DNA from: Alligator mississippiensis
Lineage: Eukaryota > Chordata > Crocodylia > Alligatoridae
Length of the DNA: 64,000 bases
NCBI RefSeq assembly: GCF_030867095.1
Contig: NC_081827.1
Span: forward strand, 214,019,310-214,083,309
Direction: 5' to 3'
Both the position numbers and the translations under genes were made by a program. Below the pieces are notes generated by a model that was given only the letters and a program-made list of their open reading frames with translations, did not search any database and was not told the origin of the DNA. The stretch's first letter is position 1; each line of letters opens with the position of its first letter. Of the stretch, positions 1-13,000 are shown in pieces.

Positions 1-204
1 TTATAAGTTATCTTTTCAAAACAATTTTTCCCAGAAAGTTTTAATGCCACTTTGAGGGAATTCAGAATGAATCACATTTTAACAGAAGAAGACAGCATCA
101 GGCTCTGTGGTATACTGGGTCTCAATAAAGTCATTAAAGTTAGGAAAAAATTTCCCATTAACTTCAAAGGGAGCAAGATCATGACATCTGTGGTTTAAGT
201 TATT

Positions 205-751
205 AAGTCAAACTCATCTTGTGCCCTGGCCCAGGATGTCAAAGTTACCTTGTGCTCTGGGCCTCCTTGAAGGCTAAATCCAGACCAGGGCATGGAGAAG
301 CAGCTGTGGCAGCAGCTGATTCAGACCGGGACACAAGGAAGCTGTCACAGTGGTGGCAGCTCTGGCTGCAGAGCAGAGCCTGTGGTGACAGTGGCAGCTT
401 TGGTTACAGACTAAAGCCCCCAGTGCTGGCTCCAGCACCTGTGTGCCCCGGACAGGTGGAGTTGCCACTGCTGTGCACCAGAGCCAGAACTGCTGCTAAT
501 GTGCGCTCTCTGCCGCAGCAACAGCTCCAGCTCTCCCTCCAGCAGGGGGCGTGCAGTGGGAGACCAGTGGCTGGGGAGGTAGGGCTATGACAGTGGTAAT
601 CAGCAGAACAGGGCTGTCAGCCCTCACTCGCTATATTGCCACTGACTGCCATTCTGTAGCAGGCCACTCAACACCCCAGTCACGTGAGTAGTCCCGCAGG
701 CTACAGAGAGTGGCTCCTTGGGCTAGATTCAGCCTGCAGGATGCATATGTG
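205..751. mobile_element. Probable hAT-type non-autonomous element
   Basis: The right end reads GTGACACCCCTGA, the complement of the CAGGGGTGTCA terminus seen in related elements of this window. The left end (GTCAAACTCATC) is a decayed match. The interior is GC-rich and contains '-ctggatctggcc'-like phrases shared with the copies at 5879 and 29832. The left boundary is uncertain. It lies in BBS5 intron 3. Confidence 0.4.
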
Positions 752-948
752 ACACCCCTGACTTAAACTATCCAAGAAAGACAAGATGTACCATAGTATA
801 TGATATGTAATGCAACTCAAGATTGTGTAAAGTAGGTTTATTGCTATACATTTTTATTTTGATAACCAAAAACTTTAAAAATTATATTTACCCTGTTATC
901 TGAAACAATTTTAAATATCAATACTGGGCTGTAAAAATGAAATAAGCC

Positions 949-1165
949 AGGGGTGGCCAACCTGCAGCATGGGTGCTACAAGAGGCATGGGCACATGGCA
1001 GACTGGCAAGGGGACAAACAGCACAGTGGCAAACAGGATGGGGATCAAAAAGTACAGCATTAGATTGGGTAAGGGAAAGGGATTGGAGTGGTACATCTGC
1101 CAAAATAGTTTGGTCCCCACCGAAATAAGTGGGAAACATATTTGGGAAAGGATTTTGCACTCCCA
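949..1165. mobile_element. hAT-like element, decayed
   Basis: Begins CAGGGGTGGCCAACCTGCAG, the same terminus as the well-bounded element at 22279-22489. The right end is degraded (..TTTGCACTCCCAG) and the target duplication is not clear. Confidence 0.4.
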
Positions 1166-1804
1166 GAAGTTAGGCTATGATAGCAGGTAATTGGTAATAT
1201 AATGGCAGGTGATCTTTATATGACGTAGTCTTTCTTGGCATTATTGCACATATTAATAGCACTCCTAAAGAACAAATTCAGTGCAACTGTATAAAACCTG
1301 TACAAAGTCTGGATGAAATAAATTAGCTATTAGCTAACTCGCACAGAAATAGGAACCGATTAAAAACTTTTGTCAAATTACTCTAGTATAATAGATAAGG
1401 CAAGGGACTTTTTAAATATCTAAAAAATTATAGAATAGACTCAACTCTTCTAGCAAGGGCAAATCTGACCACAAACAAGACCATAACCAACCACATTTTA
1501 TATAGATGCTATAATTTTTCAAATACAAGACAAGGTTTTTTTTCCCTATAATCAACATGGGGTGGGGGGAAGAAAGCTCCTTGTCCTACATTTGCATACA
1601 GGAAAACTTCATTAAATACACTGTCTATTGTTGAACTGCCACCAAAAGCAGCAGGTGCTCAGTAAAGAAAACCAGCTATGAAGCTGATTAAATTTATCCA
1701 ACACTGAACATGACTATAAAACATATGGCGCATACTAAGCAAACATACTGAGAGTAACCTACAACAAGAATAGGTTAGTAGAACCCATCTGAGCAAGAGA
1801 TATA

Positions 1805-2255
1805 ATAGAGCCCACTGTGTGGAGTCCCCCTCAGAACCAACTCTTAGTCATATGACAGGGCGAGCCACTACACTGAATACATTTCATCTTCCTCTTTACT
1901 CCCACGGCTGAGCTGTGCCTTTCTTTCCCAGTTACAAAAGTTCCTGTTTCTTCACCAGTCTTAAATGCCTGGCAAACATCACCAAACAGGGCCCAAGACA
2001 GTTCACCCCGAATCCCTCTGTTGGCCCCTCTCTCAGGCTAGTGCATATGATTAGTGTGACCCCACCCTCCATGAGGTACAGCCAGACCAGGTTGTCCTCT
2101 GCCTCTTCTGCATAAAACTTTTTGGAGGATCCCCGGACTCATGACAAGAACACCCAGTTCCAAGCATGAGTGGGGGCTAATTAGCATCTGGTTCCTTTGT
2201 TAGGTGAGGGGGGTATCTGGAGTCCATCCACACAGTGCTGACCTATGGGGTCACT
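1805..2255. repeat. Inverted-repeat-bounded element (DNA transposon-like)
   Basis: The left end contains CCCACTGTGTGGAGTCC and the right end its imperfect complement around ATGGACTCC (GGAGTCCATCCACACAGTGCTG). The interior shows no recognised gene. Boundaries are approximate and there is no clear target duplication. Confidence 0.35.
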
Positions 2256-2539
2256 ATGGCTTAAAATGCTGTGGACTCTGCTGGGGCCCAGCCCAATGAA
2301 TCATGTGCCTATTGGCTTTGGACTAATATCATGCATGGTTTGTATTGTATATAAGTAGGTAAGAAAGTGCTGCTTAAAAGTGTTTTTATGGAGAACCTGT
2401 GCTAAAACTTGCAGCAGTTTCAAAAGAGGCAAAATGCATCAATTCTGGATGAACTAAGTCTATAGGTACCTACAGTAATTTACCCATATGCAAATTATGG
2501 CAATTTTTGTTTATTTCAAGGTGAGTGTTTTCAAATTTG

Positions 2540-3420
2540 CCCCTTCAGGGAGAGCAGGGCCTGACAGAAGGGGCTGCAGGAGCTACATTAACCCAGCAGA
2601 TTTATTTTCCCTGCTGCAACAATGGGAGAGGGACAAATTCAAGACCTCCAATAAGTAGATTCTATACCTGGAAAGTTATAACAAACTAGCCAATTGCCCA
2701 TCAAGAATGATGAGCAGGGGGTGTGGGCAGGGACAGAGGCCTGCATCCCTCCCCCCCACCTTTGGGGCCAGGCCTACTCACCCTTTCCCCCACTCTGCTG
2801 TGGGGCCAGGCCTGGCCCCCACAACCTCCACACTGATGTTTCTGGGCTGGGCTGAGCCTGGCACACCCCCCCTCATACCCTCTTCTTTGGGGCCACGTTG
2901 GGCCCGGCGTGCCCCCTCCCTCCCACCATTGTGGGGCCGGCACTGGGCCTGCCCTGCCCACCTTCCCCACTGCTGTTTCAGGGCCAGGCTGGGCTGGGCC
3001 AGACAACTCTCCCCACTCTCCGTTTCTGAGCCAGGTGGGCCCAGCACGCCCCCTCACCCTCCCTGTTGCCACTTTGGGGCCGGGCCCGCTCCTCCCATCC
3101 CTCACCTCCCCACCTCATTGACCCAGGTCTGCTGCTCCCCACCCCCTGCTGCAGGCCGGCTTTTCCCCACCTCGGGCCTGCTCCTCCCCTTCCTCCTGCT
3201 GCCGCATCAGCCTGGGCCTGCTGCTCTCCCCCCCCCCACCGCATCAGGAGGGGGCAGTGCGGGAGAGAGAGGGAGCTTGGCTAGTAGCGCTGGCCTCGGC
3301 CCCCCTCCACAGCGTCCCACCCCTGTTCCCCCTTGTGCTGCCCCCGCCACTCCAAGGAGTAAGGGTGGGGAGGTGGGGGGAACATATAGCTTGTAAGCAT
3401 TAGGATCTCCACTGATGACA
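2540..3420. repeat. GC-rich degenerate tandem block
   Basis: From about 2700 to 3370 the sequence repeats loosely 'gggccaggc.tgggc....ccccac.ct' at 50 to 80 bp spacing. Both strands stay open over long stretches, but the translations are Pro/Ala/Arg-rich low complexity and change frame from unit to unit. I read this as a degenerate minisatellite, not a gene. Confidence 0.5.
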
Positions 3421-4019
3421 GGAAACCAAATGTTTGCTGAAGAAGTGCACACTGGCCCTCCTTCAGCAGACTACTTAAGCTGTGTACTTAAGTTTAAATA
3501 TGTTACAACAGACAACTCGTGTTAATAAAATAAAACTCAAATAACTCGCTTGTTGAATCAGAGTTCATGATAGCAAGTGACCTATTTATGATGAACGGAA
3601 CTGTGAAACAAGACCAAAAGAAAAAAAAAAAAATCAGAAAAAGTGGGAATAAAAAGGTTTTTTAGTAATTCAAAGCAGTAATTCGAAGTGTAGTACAGTA
3701 AAACAAAACAGTTCTTTCTAGGCAAAACTCCAAAATCCACACACACTTCACAAGAAGAATGGGAGAGTCTGCTGTTACCTTCAGATTTCCTTTTTTTAAG
3801 ATGTCTTCATTAAAAATTGACAGCATATTTAGGAATTAATATGTTAGTTCTTATACTAAGGAAAGCAATAGTGAATACAAATAGATTTTCCATAGGTTAG
3901 CAATAGCTAATTACAGACGGTGAAGTAGTACTTGTTAATTCTTATCTCTGTTATTATAATTGATGTTAAGGTGTCTACCACATAGCAAAACACAAAATTT
4001 ATCTAAAGGGAATACTTAC

Positions 4020-4085
4020 AGAGGTTGACTCTAGGTAAAGCCAATGAATGCCAAATAATTCGTAAATTTGTCACTAGAAGTCTGC
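4020..4085 (-). CDS. BBS5: BBS5 coding exon 3
   Basis: A 66-bp exon with a TTTCCAG acceptor and GTAAGT donor. It completes the split Gly and reads [20 protein letters not shown], a core of the BBS5 PH-like fold. It ends one base into the next codon. The expected next exon (GYNCI... in relatives) was not found in 1-4019, so intron 3 runs off the window. Confidence 0.95.
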
Positions 4086-7000
4086 CTGGAAATAAAATGC
4101 ATACATTCTTCATAATCTGAAGAAGTGTTTTCAAATTCAATACTAGATTTAGAAGCTGCTCTACTAAATGTAACATTTATATACAATAATGCCCCCCTCC
4201 CTTTCTGCCCCCTTTTGGAAAAGAAAGCAAAAAGACCCTTACAAACGAATGCCAAAATACAATTTGCTTTTATAGTTTAGATCAGTGATTCTCAACCAGG
4301 GTACTATGGCAACCTGCAGTGTGCCCTGAGATCTTTTCAGGGATGTCACAGAGTGCCATGCAATGTTAGCTCTGTTAAGTGTGCAAATATGATTCACAAG
4401 ATAAATCCAATGATTTCAAATAAGAATCCAGTGTTAAAAAAAGATACTCTCTGCTTTCAGGTAGAGTCCATGACTTCATCCCCTCTAGCTTGACATTGTC
4501 TCATATTCATCATCTGCCTCAGGGCTGTCAAATTTCTTAGCAGCCTGGACCACATGCCATGTGGGCTGCAGTAGCACAAACCATGGACCCCCCAGGAACT
4601 TCCTGCTGTGCCAAGAATAAGGACACTCTCTAGTCCCTGCTGCAATCAGCATACCCTGCTGTACCAGGTACACAGCCATGCTCCAGACTCAACCTCCCCC
4701 ACCCCCATCCCAGTCACACCAGGCATGTGGTTACCTCCCCAATCCCGCTGAACCAGGCACATGGGTGCAGATGCCCCAACCCCAACTTCAGCTTCCTGGG
4801 TGGACTCCTCCACTGCTCTGCACCAGCACTCCACACCATAGGCTTCCCTAGCACCACAGGCTGCATCATGCTGGGGCAGGGAAGGAATGCAGAGGAATAG
4901 GGACAGGGAGGGAACCTGGGATGGGGATGGAAAGGAGGAGGGAGCTCCTCATCCTTAAAGAGGATAGAGGCTGCTGTTGCTAAAGCAGTTGGAGTGAAGG
5001 GGGGAGCAGCAGCCAAGTTGGAGCCTGGGGGCCACAAACCAAACAGGCTCCTACACCCACAGCCTGCCAGTTGGACAGTCCTGATCTACCTCAATATCCC
5101 ATAGAAGGACTGATATGATGCAGTCATGACTGTGACTTTTAAATGGGTCCAATATAGAAGTGATCTGGAACAGAGCTGTCTGCTGGAGAACAGAACCTTT
5201 GAGCCTTGATACTCTGCAGGACAATTACAGAGGTGGGAAAGAAACAGCTTCTCATAGACTGATGACACTCACAAGGGGTCCCAGCCTTCACTGGCCTATG
5301 GGCAACAATATGGCTTAAGTAAGGGGCTGCACACACTACAATTGCTTGTCAATATCAGGTTTTAATGTCTTGCTTTCCTATGATCAGTAACAACATCAGA
5401 TGTGAATCACTATAACAAGTTCACAGAATAACTGTAGGATACTGCATCTTCTCTTTGAACAAAAAGCACAGAACTATCATAGAAATTCAAACGCAATCAC
5501 TTTTCTGATGATATGATTCTCACCTGTACTAATAAGCATGCAATCAAGATCCATTCATGTTCGCAGGTTTCAGTATTAGTGCTGACATCAACTTAAATGG
5601 GAGTGGGATAAAATCTTGTTCACTAATCATACTTAACATTAAGTATGATAACATTTAATTGGGTATATATTTACCTCTATCTCCATTGTTTCCTTTGGTA
5701 TCTTCAATAGAATCCAAACAGTCAATAAGGACCTCTCCTGGTCTCATTTTCATTTGCCTAAGACAGGAACATTTGCAATATTCCAATAAAAGAAATCTCA
5801 AATGTTTATTTCTACTTAAATGTGAAATACTCTGATTGAGAATTAATAAAATAAGGTATAGCTAAGCTTCCTTTAACCCAGGAGTGTCAAAATCAACAGC
5901 TCCCATGGACTAGATGAGTGGCACTGGACTGGTCCTCAGGCCAGATCAGGAGAGGCCCAGAGCGCAGCTGGCAGCATTCACCCAAGACTGGCTCAAAGAG
6001 CACCTAATAGCATGCCCAGGACCTTCCCAAAGCAGGGCGTGGGTCCAATCTGAGACCCACAGGCAGCACCGAGGGCTGGATGACAGGGCTCCATGAGCCA
6101 TATCTGGCTCACAGACTGTATCTTTTGACACTCCTGCTATAACCTAATAAGAGAAAGATTTGGGTGCCCCTCCACAGCCATCCAAAATGATGACCATTTC
6201 TACTCCTACAAACTCCACTCTCTCTCTCAATTTTATTATTAATTAAGATCTTCAATATTTTCCATACACACATCAAAATAAAAAGCTGTAAACTTACAAA
6301 GTTATCATTTGTAAATGTAGAACAACATTAACATAGCTATTAAATTATAACATCAAATAAACCAATATTTTATAATTGAGGGGCAGGTAAAATGTGACCC
6401 TTTCTTTGGCTTTCAGGTCAAAGTACCATGGTTGTATACTGTGCACTGACTTCACTTCTCCAAAATCAGTTTTCTTCAAAAGCACAGCTGCTCTCAGGAT
6501 CTATGAACTTCTGCTGAGGAAAGGCAATTTCACAGATAAATCCTAACATGCAGTTAGCACTCTTCTTTTCTGAGTAGCTTCTTCTTCCTGCCATATGCAA
6601 TACTATATTTTCTTACATATCACATGCCCCAAAATAGAATACTCACCATGTTTTCAGAAGGCGGAGTGCAAGAAAAAGATTTTTCCAGAGTCATGGCTGA
6701 CTGTATGACATATGTTAAGCCCTCCCAAGAACAGTGTGTCCAGGAAATGTGGCATCAGGAATTTCTTGGTGTGGAAGACTGTCTCCTCCAATGCCACGCT
6801 TCCTGGACATGGTGTTCCTAGGAGGACTTACTCTATGTCACATCAGGCTAGGCCTCAGACCCTTGCATAGTAGCTATTTATATAAAAGTTCCTGTAAATA
6901 AAGTGCTGCTTCCAGCCAGCCCTGTGATCTCCCCATGAAGTCATCTTGCTGCCTCCTTGAGTTGAGTAGATCCCTACCTACAGTAGGAATGCACCAGTAT

Positions 7001-10000
7001 ACTGGTTGTCTATCAGATCGGCACCAATAAAAGGAGAAATGACATTATCAACTATTGGCTTTTTTTGGTTGTTGTAGCTGCGAATTATGGTCACGTGACT
7101 GGACCACCTTGGCGAGCGTAGTCTGGTCCCCACCCCCCACCATCCCTCCCAGCCTGTGGCCGACTACACGTCCCAGTGAGCAGTGGGAGGGGGCTCTGGG
7201 GAGAGGTTACTGGGCACTGTGCTCAGCATCAAAGGGACTTACTGACTACTGCTGCTGCTGCCATGGCAATGCTGCATGTGCAACAGGTGCTGAGCCCTGG
7301 GGCTACCATGGGGACACTGGGTCAAGCACAGACGAGGTAAGGCACTGTGCAAGGGATGTTCCATTCTGCTGGGCAAAAGGGGCTTCTCCCCGGCAGTCAC
7401 AGAAGTGCAGCTGTGCAGGGCCTGCTGGCGCTGAGGCACTGGCATTCTCTAGGGCTCCAAATGTGCCCAGCATCACTGTCTGCACGAGGTTCTTCCTTGC
7501 CCACCTGGGACAGCAGCAAGGGCTTTGTGGGGACCAGGGCTGTGGGAAGGAGCCACAGGCAAGGGGGCAACATACCTGGGAATAAGGCAGAGAAGGCAGG
7601 AGGCATGTGTGTGTGTGACAGGTATCTGCTCTGGGCCGCCCTTAATGGGGCCCACACACCTGTCTCTGGGGCAACCGCCTGCTTACTTGCCTGCCATGCC
7701 TTGATCTTAATTAATTAATTAGTATTAATTAGCGGGAGGCTGCCCTTATACTGCCCCGCCACTGGGGGGTGCTGTCTGCGGCTCCATTTCCTCCCCTACA
7801 CCACAGTCCACCCCTCGCCGATGTTAACTCAGTCTATCCCTATCTTGGTCCCTTCCTGTTCTCTCTGGGCCTTCTCCGTGATGCTCACGCCCTCTCCTAG
7901 GGCTCACCATGCCCAACTTGGGCTTCCTAATAATGTTGACCCCTATCTGGGGCTCTCCATGCCCACACTTGTGCCTCTTAAAAATGCTGCCCCCCTATCT
8001 GGGGCTCGCCGTGCCCACACTTGGACTTCTCAGTCGTGCTACCCCCTATCTGGGGCTCACCATGCCCACACTTGGGCTTCTCAGTTGTGCTCCCCTCTCC
8101 AGGGCTCGCCACACTCGCACTGGGGCTTCTCAATAGTGCTCCCTTCTCTGGGGCTCGCCACGCCCGCACTGGGGCTTCTCAATAGTGCTCCCTTCTCTGG
8201 GGCTCGCCACGCCTGCACTGGGGCTTCTTAATAGTGCTCCCTTCTCTGGGGCTCGCCACGCCCACACTGGGGCTTCTCAATAGTGCTCCCTTCTCTGGGG
8301 CTCGCCACGCCCGCACTGAGGCTTCTCAATAGTGCTCCCTTCTCTGGGGCTCGCCACGCCCGCACTGAGGCTTCTCAATAGTGCTCCCTTCTCTGGGGCT
8401 CGCCACGCCCGCATGGGGCTTCTCAATAGTGCTCCCTTCTCTGGGGCTTGCCACGCCCGCACTAGGGCTTCTCAAACGCCCCTCTCTGGGGCTGGGGTCT
8501 ATGCACCCCGTATGCTGCACCCACTGGAGCTGGGATCCTCACACTCCGCTGTGAGTCCCCTATGAGGCCTCCTCCAACCCCTAATAGCCTCACCCAAACC
8601 ACCGGTTTACCAAACAGCAACACAAACTTGAGCCTCCTGGCTATAACTCAAACATAAGCCGCCTGGCTACAACAACATTGCTCAACTCAGGTTAAGCTAT
8701 ACCTGCAGTTCGGCTTCGCCTCACATCCTGCCTTAGGGAGCTCCTGCCTCTCTGGCTGCTGGCAGGGAACTGCCACTGGCCTCAGCTCCTGGGCTTTATA
8801 AGGGCCAGGCCCTGCCCCTTCTGGTCAGTTGACCTTCTTTGGTTGCCCTGGCAACCCCCAGCTGGGCTCCTTATTCCTTGCTAGGGCTCTTTCCCCAGCA
8901 GTTTCTCCTCTTTAGGAACAGGGCACCTCAGTGCCCTGTGACAGTGTGTTATAAATGCAAAACAAACCAAAAAAGGTTATTTATGTCAATAGTTTAAAAT
9001 GCCTTGCACTGTTACTAAATATTGGAAATCAGATTGGCATCAGCCCCAATATGGTTGGTTAATCACTGGCTATCGGTATTGGCCAAGAAAATCTTTAGTG
9101 GTGCAGCCCTAATCTATGGTAAATACCTGTTCCATTTGCACTGAATTTGTCTTCAGACTCCTGCGCTTTGAGGACGTCAGGTAGAACATTACCAGTCCAA
9201 CATTAGACGATAAGTTAGTATCTTTCTTTTCTCCATGTGACCTTTTAAAGGTGATACCATTGTGGTTTTTCCATTGAGACAACCATCCTTTCACTGGAGA
9301 ATAGTATTCCTTGAGCAAGGGATGCCTTACAGGTTTTCCTTTCTCTTCTAAAACTGGTCCATATAAGGGAATTTCTCTAGGTCTTGCATTTGTAAACCTC
9401 TGTGACAAAGCTCTCATAACATTTGTGGTCTTGCTTGTTCCTTGACATTTTGAGGCAGAGTTTGCAAATGCATAGTAACTGACATTTCAGCCTGTCATGT
9501 CTAGTCTTGACCTGTATGAATAAGTGCATCTCAGCTTCACAGCCATTTCTGTCCAAGATCATTTTTTAAACTTCAAAACCTCATGCTTTTCTCAAAGGGA
9601 TGAAATCAGCCCTCCCTCTCCTTCTCTTAGATGTGCTAAGTAGGCAAACAAGTGATTGAATATAGACATCAACTTGACACAGCTGAATTTTTGTAAAATT
9701 TTATTAACCGACCCTTGTCTATCTCTTTCTCCACACTCTTCCCCCAAAGTTTTGACTTATGCAACGAAGTAAAACATGTAAATCACTGGGTGAAATGGCA
9801 GGGTATAGAGTGAAAATGATTTTTCTTGTCCTATGGGAAAGTGTTAAGTAACTTTATATGCAAATAACAGAAATGCAAACAGGCAGATTCTAATTGACTT
9901 CATCTTTGCCTTGGCTTTTCCATCTGCAAAATGGGGACACTGACCTCCTTACTGTGACAGCTGTAGGTGTTGTAGAACTTGCTGCCACCACCCTGAGCTT

Positions 10001-13000
10001 GTTTTCCTACAAGTGGTGACAGGGTGGACCTCGGTTTTGGATCACCTGGTCTACCAGGAAGCTGGTCTTATGTTTCTTTCCTGCCACGACTTTCATGATA
10101 TTATCAAATATCAGTTGGGATGGGCTTCACCTGTCCCCCAAAGGTAAGCATGTGTTCTCTTCTAGGTTGGCGGATCTCCTCCGGCGGGCTTTAAACTAGG
10201 CTTATCAGGGGGAGGGGAAGACAAGGGCGGGGGAAGCTGTGGACCACCAAACCAAACCACTTGGCACCCACAAGGACAGTCCAGCCTGAAGAAGGAGAAC
10301 ATTGGGAACCCACAATCCATGGGGCGGCCAGTAGTACACCACAGGTAAGCAATAGGCAGGTAAGCAATAAGGGGCCCCTTGGGCATCAGAGCCAGGGGGC
10401 AACAAAGGTGCCAGTCACAGGGCTCAAGTGCCTATACACTAATGCTAGGAGCATGGGGAGCAAGCAGGATGAACTAGCACTCCTGCTTGCAGAAAACACC
10501 TACGACTTAGTAGGGCTAACAGAAACCTGGTGGGATTCTTCCCACGACTGGGCAGTACACATTGAGGGTTATAAGCTGTACAGAAAAGATAGAGTGGGGA
10601 AGAGAGGGGGCGGGGTGGTGCTCTATGTCAATGAGTAATATACATCGACACTTATCAAAACGGAATCGGAGGAGAAAGTAGAAGGATTGTGGGTTAGGTT
10701 ACATGGAGGTCAAGGAGAAAGGGATTTGGTGGTAGGGGTCTGCTACAGACCCCCACACCAAGGGGAAGAACTAGATTTGGGGCTCCTGAGGCAGCTCTCG
10801 GAGACCATAAATACTAGGGAGGCGGCAGTCATGGGGGACCTAAACTACCCAGACATCTGCTGGGAGATGCAGACAGCAAAGTCCCACTGTTCACGCAGGT
10901 TCCTATCTTGTGTACAGGACCTCCATCTGACGCAGGAGGTACATGGTCCCACTAGGGGGAATGCCTTACTGGATCTGGTATTGGCAACGGGGGATGACAT
11001 GGTAGGGGACCTACAGATCTGCAGAGTAACAGTTTTGAAGAGATGGGAGCCCAGGAAGGGTGGCTATGCCTTAAGGAAATGATCCTTCGGGCACAGAAGG
11101 AGACGATCCCGATGTGGGGAAAAAGGGGAAAAGGGGCCAAGAGGCTTCCTTGGCTGACCAGAGAAATCCAGAGCAGCCTATGGGCAAAAAGGGGGGCATA
11201 TAAAAAGTGGAAACGGGGAGAGATTACTAAAGAGGAGTATACCTCCTCTGCTCGTGCTTTTAGGGAGGCAGTTAGACAGGCCAAAGCTACCATGGAGCTG
11301 AGGATGGCATCCCAAGTTAAGGATAGCAAAAAATTGTTTTTTAGATATATAGGGAGTAAAAGGAAAGCCCAGGGTGGAATAGGACCTCTACTAAATGGGC
11401 ATAAGCAATTGGTGACGGACAAGGGGGACAAGGCTGAACTCCTCAACGAGTTCTTTGCCTCAGTGTTCCTAAGCGAGGGGCAAGACAAGTCTCTCACTGG
11501 GATTGTAGAGAGGCAGCAGCAGGGCGCCAGACTACCAAGCGTAGACCCTGAGATGGTGCAGAGTCACTTGGAGGAACTGGATGCGTTTAAGTCAGCAGGC
11601 CCGGATGAGCTCCATCCGAGGGTACTGAAGGCACCGGCTGATGTCACTGCACAGCCACTGGCGGGAATATTTGAACACTCATGGTGCACGGGCCAGGTCC
11701 CAGAGGACTGGAAAAGGGCCAATGTGGTCCCCATTTTCAAGAAGGGGAGGAAGGAGGACCCGGGCAACTATAGGCCAGTCAGTCTCACCTCCATCCTTGG
11801 CAAAGACTTTGAAAAAATTATCAAGGCTCACATTTGCAAGAGCCCGGCAGGAAAAATTATGCTGAGGGGAAACCAGCACAGGTTCGTAGCAGGTAGATCA
11901 TGCCTGACTAATCTAGTCTCTTTTTATGACCAGGTTACAAAACACCTGGACGCAGGAGTAGGGGTTGACATCATTTACTTAGACTTCAGGAAGGCCTTCG
12001 ATACAGTATCCCACACCATACTAAGTTAAGAGGCTGTGACTTGGATGACTACACGGTGCAGTGGGTGGCGAATTGGCTAGAGGGTCGTACCCAGAGAGTC
12101 GTAGTGGATGGGTCAGTATCGACCTGGAAGGGTGTGGGCAGTGGGGTCCCGCAGGGCTCGGTCCTTGGACCGATACTCTTCAATGTCTTCATCAGCGACT
12201 TGGACGAGGGAGTGAAGTGTACTCTGTCCAAGTTTGCGGATGACACAAAACTGTGGGGAGAAGTGGACACGCCGAAAGGCAGGGAACAACTACAAGCAGA
12301 CCTGGACAGGTTGGACATATGGGCAGAAAAAAACAGAATGCAATTCAACAAGGAGAAATGCAAAGTGCTGCACCTAGGGAGGAAAAATGTTCAGCATACC
12401 TACTGCCTAGGAAATGACCTGCTTGGTGGCACGGAAGTGGAAAGGGATCTTGGAGTCCTAGTGGACTCCAAGATGAACATGAGTCGGCAGTGTGATGAAG
12501 TCATCAGAAAAGCTAATGGCACTTCATCATGCAGCGGCAGACTCATGACGAACAGATCCAATGAGGTGATAATTCCCCTCTATCAGGTGCTGGTCAGACC
12601 ACAGTTGGAATACTGCGTGCAATTTTGGGCGCCGCACTTCAAGAGGGATGTGGAGAACCTGGAGAGGGTCCAGAGAAGGGCCACTTGTATGGTTAAGGGC
12701 TTGCAGGCCAAGCCCTATGAGGAGAGACTAGGGCACCTGGACCTCTTCAGCCTCCACAAGAGAAGGTTGAGAGGCGACCTTGTGGCTGCCTATAAGTTCA
12801 TCATGGGGGCACAGAAGGGAATTGGGGAGGCTTTACTCACCAAAGCACCCCTGGGGGTTACAAGAAATAATGGCCACAAGCTAGCAGAGATCAGATTTAG
12901 ACTAGACATTAGGAAGAACTTCTTCACAGTTAGAGTGGCCAAAGTCTGGAATGGGCTCCCAAGGGAGGTAGTGCTCTCCCCTACCCTGGGGGTCTTCAAG

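Noticed and set aside
2701-3452. Long open frames on both strands in GC-rich DNA
   Set aside because: Pro/Ala/Arg-rich low-complexity peptides in many overlapping frames, no splice or start context, and loose tandem repetition. Base composition explains them.
1-4019. Search for BBS5 exon 4
   Set aside because: No minus-strand segment encoding the expected GYNCI...RTANSKL region was found; it must lie left of the window.
7055-7718. Frames of 123 and 176 codons
   Set aside because: Within the hAT element at 6984-9111, overlapping frames on both strands, no domain recognised.
9112-9560. Host exon on the minus strand with flanking AG and GT
   Set aside because: The translation resembles a Tigger/pogo DNA-binding domain with a frame break, and it borders other transposon sequence, so a transposon relic is more likely.
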